From positions 1-5,293 of the forward strand of contig JBAPTW010000358.1 in assembly GCA_049282355.1 (NCBI GenBank): DNA of 5,293 nucleotides, given 5' to 3'. The translations under genes were made by a program, and so were the position numbers. Origin of the DNA: JAGTVB01 sp049282355. GTDB taxonomy: Bacteria > Pseudomonadota > Gammaproteobacteria > HK1. The notes under the pieces were generated by a model. That model was not told the origin of the DNA, did not search any database, and saw only the letters and a list, made by a program, of their open reading frames with translations. Within the stretch, counting starts at the first letter, position 1. Every line of letters starts with the position of its first letter. Below, piece by piece: positions 1-4,648 of the stretch.

Positions 1-120
1 TACGTGCGCTGCGCGTACCGCCGCGCGGACGATCCGGGCTTCCGCTACTACTACTTCGGCTTTCGCTGTGCCCGAGTTCAGGCGGGTCGTGAGCCGGCAA
101 GCGGGCCGGAGGCCCGATAA
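1..120 (+). CDS. C-terminal end of a formylglycine-generating-enzyme (FGE/SUMF1)-like protein, 5' truncated by the window
   Basis: Frame 1 is open from the first base to TAA at 118-120, giving 39 residues. The core reads VRCAYRR followed by DPGFRYYYFGFRCAR. This fits the C-terminal signature of the FGE-sulfatase/SUMF1 fold (VRsAyR...dp..R....GFR), where the final GFR lies in the last strand of the C-type-lectin-like domain. A 14-residue polar tail follows. Members either convert Cys/Ser to formylglycine in sulfatases, act as EgtB/PvdO-like iron enzymes, or serve as lectin-like display and binding proteins. The catalytic region is outside the window, so no specific activity can be assigned. 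The run of NNC codons (GGC TTC CGC TAC TAC TAC TTC) where relatives often carry Asn is what a diversity-generating retroelement variable region would look like. This is inference, because no template repeat or reverse transcriptase is visible. GC content here is clearly higher than in the next 700 bases. Confidence 0.75.
   Translation, partial: YVRCAYRRADDPGFRYYYFGFRCARVQAGREPASGPEAR
102..116. repeat. Short GC hairpin at the 3' end of the FGE-like gene
   Basis: CGGGCC (102-107) and GGCCCG (111-116) form a perfect 6-bp inverted repeat with a GGA loop, ending just before the TAA stop codon. It could be chance in GC-rich coding sequence. It also sits where diversity-generating retroelements carry a small hairpin or cruciform after the variable region. 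Confidence 0.45.
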
Positions 121-121
121 G

Positions 122-170
122 GCGCCGCGGTCGAAGCTAGCAGCCGGAGGTAGCGGCGCGACCGCGGCGC
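122..170. repeat. 12-bp perfect inverted repeat directly after the FGE-like gene; possible terminator or cruciform
   Basis: GCGCCGCGGTCG (122-133) is exactly complementary to CGACCGCGGCGC (159-170), with 25 bases between the arms. The first arm begins two bases after the stop codon. Inside the loop GCCG (143-146) can pair with CGGC (154-157), extending the structure. No T-run follows on either strand, so it is not a canonical intrinsic terminator. It may still protect or end the mRNA, or act as a DNA cruciform. Confidence 0.6.
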
Positions 171-178
171 AGCTGCGA

Positions 179-427
179 TCACGCCGGCGGAATCGCTGGC
201 TCCCAGGTATGTCCGGGATACAGGGCTGAACAGCCTCCATCCGGAAAAGTTATCTTTTCAAAACATAACTTAACCTTGTGTAAATCCGAAAGATCGTAAA
301 TCCAGTCGTTACCCGCCGCCGTTACTTCATCTTGATCTCGCATCATGATGTAACGAAGCGGGATGTGTCGGTTCCGTCTGCCACAGAGGGTGCAACATAA
401 GGCGGTAAATCGCCCGCCTCCACCCAT
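179..427 (-). CDS. Doubtful small hypothetical protein with one CxxC motif
   Basis: An 82-codon ORF runs from ATG at 427 to TGA at 179. The predicted product has a CTLCGRR zinc-knuckle-like CxxC near the N-terminus and a mixed, protein-like composition afterwards (for example WIYDLSDLHKVKL and the ending HTWEPAIPPA). There is no second CxxC pair and no recognisable family. No Shine-Dalgarno sequence precedes the ATG. The same frame stays open about 30 codons further upstream without another usual start codon, so a 5'-truncated relic is as likely as an intact gene. Base composition is closer to 50% GC, lower than the flanking genes. I do not recognise it, and it may be non-coding. Confidence 0.25.
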   Translation of the reverse strand: MGGGGRFTALCCTLCGRRNRHIPLRYIMMRDQDEVTAAGNDWIYDLSDLHKVKLCFEKITFPDGGCSALYPGHTWEPAIPPA

Positions 428-472
428 AGCTGGGATCGACCAGGCCGGAGTTACAAACGAAACATGATAGCA

Positions 473-495
473 TTGCGCTGCAATTCCGAGCGCAA
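473..495. repeat. 7-bp hairpin
   Basis: TTGCGCT (473-479) pairs with AGCGCAA (489-495) across a 9-base loop. No T-run follows on the plus strand or on the minus strand, so it is not a clear terminator. Its role is unknown. Confidence 0.4.
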
Positions 496-671
496 AAGCG
501 CCGTCAACGCCTAACTAACCCGCGGTAGACCAATAAGAGTAAAAGATGAGTGCCCAAATAATGACTGAGGGAGGCAGCACCCAGAAAAGGCCTTCAAAGA
601 ACTTAAAGTTGGCCAGCTGGTGATGGTGCATTAGGACTCTGGCAGCGCATCATAACCAAGTGAAAAAGAAA

Positions 672-706
672 CCGGCTAGGTAGGGGGAGGAAATCAACCT
701 AGCCGG
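672..706 (+). other. 10-bp hairpin with purine-rich loop; possible RNA leader or terminator-like structure
   Basis: CCGGCTAGGT (672-681) and ACCTAGCCGG (697-706) are perfect complements around a 15-base loop that contains AGGGGGAGG (682-690). Read on the plus strand, a Shine-Dalgarno-like GAGGAG follows at 718-723. This looks more like an mRNA leader element than an intrinsic terminator, because no T-run follows. The strand is inferred from the plus-strand terminator downstream at 856-879. Confidence 0.5.
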
Positions 707-781
707 ATCTAACTAATGAGGAGTGAAATAGCAGTCCAACTATGCACGGCGTTGCCCAAAAGGACCACCACAGAAACGTCA

Positions 782-855
782 ATGTTTGTAAAAGATTGTA
801 TGACCTCGCCGCGTCAACTGAAGCACCTTGTGTACGTTCGACATGGGCATGAACC
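782..855 (+). pseudogene. Possible remnant of the start of a CBS-domain protein
   Basis: From ATG at 782 the translation begins MFVKDCMTSP. This closely matches the usual opening of small CBS-pair proteins (M-hydrophobic-V-K-D-x-M-T-x-x-P), which bind adenosyl ligands and regulate partner proteins. The resemblance ends after ten residues: no CBS helix, no G-x-[VIL]-T/S-x-x-D motif and no second repeat follow, and the frame runs into the terminator at 856. No good ribosome-binding site lies before the ATG. A ten-residue match could be coincidental, so the call is weak. If real, it is a gene cut down by deletion. Confidence 0.25.
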
Positions 856-879
856 GATGGGAAGGCCCATCTTTTCTTT
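856..879 (+). terminator. Plus-strand intrinsic terminator
   Basis: GATGGG (856-861) and CCCATC (866-871) form a perfect 6-bp stem with an AAGG tetraloop, followed at once by TTTTCTTT (872-879). This is a standard Rho-independent terminator for rightward transcription. It faces the end of the minus-strand kinase gene, 49 bases further right. It implies that something is transcribed rightward through the 430-855 segment, or that transcription of the FGE-like gene ends here. Confidence 0.7.
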
Positions 880-927
880 AACATGCCGGCCACGGCGGGC
901 GGGTCGGGGTTAGAGCTTCGCGTCTGG

Positions 928-3201
928 CTAACTAGCCTCCCTACCCGAGGGCAGGGAAGCCAGCAGCTGCCTCAGGACGACGTGGTCGAAGGGCTTAACC
1001 ATGTGGGCATCGAACCCCGCTTTTTCCGAATTACGCCGGTCTTCGTCTTGACCCCAACCGGTCAGGGCGACTATCACTATATCTTCGCCCCACGGTTGCC
1101 TGCGAATTTGGCGGCAGGCGTCGAAGCCATTCAACTTCGGTAAGCCGATATCGAGCAACACTACATCAGGGCGATATTGTTTAGCCATTTCGATTGCACC
1201 CAGGCCGTCGTAGGCCACCCGCGTCTCATGGCCCGTCAACCGCAATAACATCGCGAGGGACTCCGCGCTGTCCTTGTTGTCATCGACAACGAGAATGCGC
1301 CGCGGCACCGCCTGCTCATCGGCGCTCTGCGCCGGCGGCGAGTGGCTCTCCAGCTTCTCTACCAGCATCGGTAGACAGACCACAAACTCACTACCCAGTC
1401 CCAGTCCTTCGCTCCTTGCTTCAATGTTTCCGCCGTGCATCTCGACCAGTCGTTTTACCAAGGTCAGGCCGATGCCGAGCCCCCCCCGAGAGCGTTCCAA
1501 CGTCCGATCGACCTGGGCAAACATCTCGAAAATACCTTCGAGCTGACCCGGTGGGATACCGATACCGCTGTCCTTTACCGACACCACTACCTTGCTGCCC
1601 TGTGGCTCGGCAGTGACGGAAATCTTCCCTCCCCGTCGGGTGTACTTGCAGGCGTTGTTAAGCAGGTTGCTGAAAACTTGCGCCAAGCGGACCGGATCGC
1701 CATCGAGATACACCGGTTGCTCGGGTAGTGCAACTTCAACCACCGGGTCCTCAGATCCGGTGACCGGGCAGCAGATCTCGACAGCCTGGTGGATGATAGA
1801 GGCCAGCTCAACCCGCGTCTTACGAAGTTCCAACTTGTCCCGAGCGATGCGGCTGACATCGAGTAAGTCATCCACTAACCGCACCAGGTGGTCCAACTGC
1901 CGCTCGATCATGTCGCGGGCCTGCCGAGGCATATCGGCATCGCCATCGGCCCGTTTGATGATCTCCAATGAGTTGTAGATGGGCGCCAGTGGGTTGCGCA
2001 GCTCATGGGCCAGCGTAGCGAGGAATTCGTTTTTGCGACGGTCGGCTTCGCACAGCGCTTCCTCGGCATGCTTGCGGTCGGTGATGTCGGTATTCATTCC
2101 AACCCATTCCCGGATGCGACCATTTTGATCCAGCACGGGGACGCCCCGCGCCGCCATCCACCGATAATCACCGTTTTTCACGCGCAGGCGGTACTCGGTC
2201 ACGTAGATGGTGCCGTTGGCAACGGCTTCCATCCAGGTCTTCTTGGCCCCGTCTCGATCCTCGGGATGGAGGGCTTCCAGCCACCCCCACCCCTTCCACT
2301 GTGCATAGCTCTGCCCGGTGCAAGCTCTCCAGGAAGGGGAGTCTTCCACGACTCGACCTTCAGGATCGGTCGTCCAGATGATTTGTGCCGTGGCCATCAC
2401 CAGCCCTCGGAACCGCTCCTCTTGCTTGCGCAGTTCCTCTTCCGCGTGGCGTTTTGTTGTCACATCTCGGAAAATCAGCACGCTGCCAGCAACACGGCCT
2501 TGCTCGTCTTGAATGGGCGAGGCACTGTCCTCGATCCATCGCTCGGTTCCATCTTTTCGGATGAGAACACTATGCGTAGCCAGCCCGACGATGGCGCCTT
2601 CCCGAAGCGCCCTTATTGCGGGATTCTCGACAGTCTCACGAGTCTGCCCGTTGACGATGTGTAATACCGCGTCGAGCGGTTGTCCCGCGGCCTCGTTCTG
2701 GGTCCAGCCAGTCAGAGATTCGGCTACGCCGTTCAGGTAGTTGATATAACCTTGCGTATCGGTCGTGATCACCGCATCGTCAATGCTGGCGAGCGTGATC
2801 CCCAACAATTCCCGGCGCTCTTCGGCCCGATGTTGGGCAACACGCATCCCTTCCCCAAAACCAATGATGATAGAACAAGAGACAAGGTAGGCGAGCAGGC
2901 CAATGATATTTCTGACATCATTAAAGCCGAATTCGCCGCGCGGTGGGATGAACAAGTAATCGCAGGCTAAGTAGCCGAGGACGGCAACGAGCATGGCAGG
3001 CCGATAGCCGCCAAGCCAGACAGCGGCCGCCACCGCCGCGAACAGCGTGACCACTGGCACTTGATATCCCAGCCATGGATGGAGCCACATACGTAGCACA
3101 ACTGCCCCCGCCATCGCGATAATGGCCAGAAGGTAGACAGCCACAGTAGAATGCAGCCTTGAGCGCAACGCTTTCTTGTCGTCGATTCTTCTCGTGAACA
3201 T
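928..3201 (-). CDS. Membrane-bound hybrid sensor histidine kinase (DUF4118-PAS-PAS-HisKA-HATPase-REC)
   Basis: The 757-residue product carries a KdpD-like DUF4118 sensor region with four predicted membrane helices (about 20-37, 48-65, 68-86 and 97-115). Two PAS domains follow (about 131-250 and 260-377, the second ending in the PAC motif EWVGMNTDITDRK). The HisKA H-box is AHELRNPLAP with phospho-acceptor His399. The ATPase domain has an N-box (NLLNNACKY, 512-520), G1 (DSGIGIP, 544-550), F-box (FEMF, 558-561) and G2 (GLGIGL, 574-579). A receiver domain follows with D640/D641, phospho-acceptor Asp684, T714 and K736. All catalytic residues are present, so it should autophosphorylate and pass phosphate to its own receiver. 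No HPt or output domain is attached, so a separate partner must exist elsewhere. The signal is unknown; no haem or flavin cysteine motif is evident in the PAS domains. ATG at 3201 is chosen because an in-frame TGA lies 18 bases upstream; only a weak AGG precedes it. The stop codon lies in a small palindrome, GGCTA-AC-TAGCC (926-937). Confidence 0.93.
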   Translation of the reverse strand: MFTRRIDDKKALRSRLHSTVAVYLLAIIAMAGAVVLRMWLHPWLGYQVPVVTLFAAVAAAVWLGGYRPAMLVAVLGYLACDYLFIPPRGEFGFNDVRNIIGLLAYLVSCSIIIGFGEGMRVAQHRAEERRELLGITLASIDDAVITTDTQGYINYLNGVAESLTGWTQNEAAGQPLDAVLHIVNGQTRETVENPAIRALREGAIVGLATHSVLIRKDGTERWIEDSASPIQDEQGRVAGSVLIFRDVTTKRHAEEELRKQEERFRGLVMATAQIIWTTDPEGRVVEDSPSWRACTGQSYAQWKGWGWLEALHPEDRDGAKKTWMEAVANGTIYVTEYRLRVKNGDYRWMAARGVPVLDQNGRIREWVGMNTDITDRKHAEEALCEADRRKNEFLATLAHELRNPLAPIYNSLEIIKRADGDADMPRQARDMIERQLDHLVRLVDDLLDVSRIARDKLELRKTRVELASIIHQAVEICCPVTGSEDPVVEVALPEQPVYLDGDPVRLAQVFSNLLNNACKYTRRGGKISVTAEPQGSKVVVSVKDSGIGIPPGQLEGIFEMFAQVDRTLERSRGGLGIGLTLVKRLVEMHGGNIEARSEGLGLGSEFVVCLPMLVEKLESHSPPAQSADEQAVPRRILVVDDNKDSAESLAMLLRLTGHETRVAYDGLGAIEMAKQYRPDVVLLDIGLPKLNGFDACRQIRRQPWGEDIVIVALTGWGQDEDRRNSEKAGFDAHMVKPFDHVVLRQLLASLPSGREAS

Positions 3202-3349
3202 AAGAAGCCTAGCTGCTCACGACCGAAGTTAGCTCAACTCGTGGCAAGCACGCCATGAGCCGAGGATCACCGCAACGATGAGTCAGGCCATGCTCCTACA
3301 TATCAGGCTGGAATCCACTTGAATTTTCAATCGAGTCTGACCCCATTGA
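3202..3349. other. Intergenic region between cbiZ and the kinase gene
   Basis: These 148 bases separate two minus-strand genes. The promoter of the kinase gene should lie here if it is not read through from cbiZ, but I could not find a well-spaced sigma-70 -35/-10 pair. The left part contains an imperfect palindrome, GCTCA...TGAGC, around 3231-3259. The right end holds the repeat-like element described separately. Confidence 0.5.
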
Positions 3350-3350
3350 T
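3319..3350. repeat. REP-like element with a GGGGTCAGA core, abutting the cbiZ stop codon
   Basis: On the minus strand the sequence reads TCAATGGGGTCAGACTCGAT and then TGAAAATTCAA. It contains the palindrome TTGAA-TT-TTCAA (3319-3330) and the inverted pair TCAAT/ATTGA (3327-3331 and 3345-3349) flanking the GGGGTCAGACTCG core. From memory, very similar GGGGTCAGA(G/C)T-type sequences recur in many proteobacterial genomes, often near IS200-like REP-associated transposases. The family name is an inference. Only one copy is present in the window, and it starts within a few bases of the cbiZ stop. Confidence 0.45.
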
Positions 3351-4480
3351 CACCACTTTTCTGCAAAGCCCCAGACGAGCGCATGGGCCACGAGTTGCGG
3401 CACACTCCGATCCGAGAGCCCCAGCAATCGGCGCCTGAAATCGGCGTAAAGCTCCGGCCGGATAGCTACGGCCGAAGCCATTAGCGCACATTGATTGGCA
3501 AGAGCCTCATCGCGCGTTTCTGAATTGAGGATCCCTACCTCAAGCGCATCCAGCACCTCAGCAAAAGCGTATGCACTAGCGGCCGGTTGCGGATCATGAA
3601 CTAGAGCCATGCCATTTTTCATAGCAAACGCCGCCTGTTCTGGCCCAAGCTCTCGCTCCGCTACCGTTGCGATCATCTCCAGGTTCACCCCAAAGCGTGC
3701 CAGTGCTGCCAACACGCTGCGGCGCAGCGTCGGTGCGAGGCCGTTCTGCTGAAGCAAGCTGCGAGTAGTGGCTGCGTACACTGCCTCGCACAGGATCTCG
3801 CCGAGCGTATTGTGTGAACCGATCAACCGGCGTTCCCAATCGCCGTTGCCCGGTAGCGGCGCGCAGAGCGCGAACTGATCCGTGCCGGTGCCGGTGGCAA
3901 GCTTGTGAGACTGCAGGCTCGGTATGCGCAGATCCAGCAATGCGGTCGTCTTGGCCTCCGTGAGCAGAGATATGGCTTTAACCAGACAGCCGGGCGTGCA
4001 GGGACGATTGAGGAACACGAGATGTACAATGGTGCCGCCGCCAGGATTGCATTCCACCTTATCGCACTCGGCGTGGGTCTCATGCCAGGGTGCCGGATCT
4101 GCGGCCCGCGTGGCATTGGCGAGCACTCCGGCTGTCGCCACCACCGTCACCGTTAGCTCCCGGTGGGTCGCCTGTGACAGTGCTGCACATTGCATGTTAG
4201 CGGCAGTGCTCATCAGGACGGTCCGTTCAGGATCCACGTCTGCCTCTTCGCAGGCCAGCCGATGGCAACCGTCCTGACCGTGTTCCCGCCAACGCTGCAT
4301 TGCGGCGGTATCGTCGTTGCCCTCGCAGCTTTGGTGGTTTACCACGTACCGGCAGTCTTCCCGCATACCGCCCCCCACGAGCGCCGTGGAGAGCACTCGA
4401 TGCGGCATCCGGAATGCCGCCACCAGAAACCGGCCCTTGCGCTCGACAGTTACCAGCGAATCAGTGTGAAGGCGGGACAT
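3350..4480 (-). CDS. cbiZ: Adenosylcobinamide amidohydrolase (CbiZ) with C-terminal extension
   Basis: CbiZ hydrolyses the amide bond joining the aminopropanol arm of adenosylcobinamide (or pseudocobalamin), giving adenosylcobyric acid. Cells can then salvage and remodel imported corrinoids. In the 376-residue product, family hallmarks run in order: GRFLV (16-20), PHRVLSTALVGGGMR (26-40), VVNHQ (46-50), LMSTAAN (89-95), TVVATAGVLANATR (112-125), GGGTIVHLVFLN (147-158), ATGTGTDQ (195-202), and GSHNTLGEILCEAVYAA (221-237). The family domain ends near residue 240. The remaining 135 or so residues, predicted helical, are not part of a usual CbiZ of roughly 220-240 residues and match nothing I recognise. 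Twelve cysteines, including CTPGC (161-165), is high. The start is ATG at 4480, since an in-frame TGA lies 9-12 bases upstream; no Shine-Dalgarno is visible. No other cobalamin gene and no B12 riboswitch are nearby. The stop overlaps the edge of a repeat-like element. Confidence 0.88.
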   Translation of the reverse strand: MSRLHTDSLVTVERKGRFLVAAFRMPHRVLSTALVGGGMREDCRYVVNHQSCEGNDDTAAMQRWREHGQDGCHRLACEEADVDPERTVLMSTAANMQCAALSQATHRELTVTVVATAGVLANATRAADPAPWHETHAECDKVECNPGGGTIVHLVFLNRPCTPGCLVKAISLLTEAKTTALLDLRIPSLQSHKLATGTGTDQFALCAPLPGNGDWERRLIGSHNTLGEILCEAVYAATTRSLLQQNGLAPTLRRSVLAALARFGVNLEMIATVAERELGPEQAAFAMKNGMALVHDPQPAASAYAFAEVLDALEVGILNSETRDEALANQCALMASAVAIRPELYADFRRRLLGLSDRSVPQLVAHALVWGFAEKW

Positions 4481-4540
4481 AACAGGCAGTCACATGATCC
4501 GCTATTACTCACCCTCATCCGTGGAGTCATCACGCCCCCG

Positions 4541-4563
4541 TTACCTCGATAATTTCGAGGTAA
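4541..4563. promoter_or_regulatory. Perfect 9-bp palindrome upstream of cbiZ; operator or leader hairpin
   Basis: TTACCTCGA (4541-4549) and TCGAGGTAA (4555-4563) are exact complements around a 5-base AT loop, 61 bases upstream of the cbiZ start. No T-run follows on either strand. The symmetry and position fit a dimeric regulator's operator, or a hairpin in the cbiZ leader mRNA. The regulator is unknown. Confidence 0.45.
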
Positions 4564-4606
4564 TGCAGCCAAATTATCAGACGAAGGTTCAGCAGCGGCG
4601 TGTCAT

Positions 4607-4648
4607 ACTGAACGACTATCGCCTTATAGGCGAGGGTCGTTCAGTTTT
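4607..4648. terminator. Terminator-like hairpin overlapping the Tim44-like stop codon
   Basis: ACTGAACGAC (4607-4616) pairs perfectly with GTCGTTCAGT (4636-4645). After a two-base internal mismatch a further 5 bp (TCGCC/GGCGA) closes on a TTATA loop. The TGA of the Tim44-like gene (4641-4643) lies in one arm. Only the plus strand has a short T-run (TTTT, 4645-4648). For the minus-strand gene it is a strong stem with no T-run, so termination would be partial. It separates the Tim44-like gene from cbiZ. Confidence 0.5.

Larger units (their letters stand above)
428..927. other. 500-base AT-richer intergenic segment without a secure gene
   Basis: No ORF of convincing length and composition is present on either strand. 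The segment holds two hairpins (473-495 and 672-706), a purine-rich GAGGAG at 718-723, a short CBS-protein-like start at 782 and a plus-strand terminator at 856-879. Short gene-like pieces occur in alternating plus-strand frames, for example EKAFKELKVGQLVMVH at 584-631 and then, one frame over, IRTLAAHHNQVKKKPAR at 630-680. This suggests decayed accessory DNA rather than a simple promoter region. No tRNA or known riboswitch core was recognised. Confidence 0.5.

Noticed and set aside
508..620. Integron attC site, suggested by GCCTAAC near 508
   Set aside because: No matching GTTRRRY core at the right distance and no symmetric arms around it.
699..893. 64-codon minus-strand ORF
   Set aside because: It covers the plus-strand terminator and has no recognisable motif; the composition is not persuasive.
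121..927. Template repeat or reverse transcriptase of a diversity-generating retroelement
   Set aside because: No near-copy of the end of the FGE-like gene (for example of its GGCTTTCGCTGTGCC) and no YxDD-type reading frame could be found on either strand.
883..1143. Plus-strand 86-codon ORF over the receiver domain
   Set aside because: Shadow of the kinase receiver domain on the other strand; no motif and no ribosome-binding site.
2005..2664. 219-codon plus-strand ORF inside the kinase gene
   Set aside because: It lies antisense to the PAS2/HisKA coding region, whose motifs are unambiguous; its translation shows no domain.
3202..3349. Sigma-70 promoter for the kinase gene
   Set aside because: TTGAAA and TATGTA/TGATAT pieces exist on the minus strand, but their spacing is 19-22 bases, outside the normal range.
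4481..4640. Cobalamin riboswitch or hammerhead ribozyme before cbiZ
   Set aside because: The conserved B12-box core is absent and the interval is short; the CGAAA and GATGA pieces do not occur in an order or pairing that makes a hammerhead.
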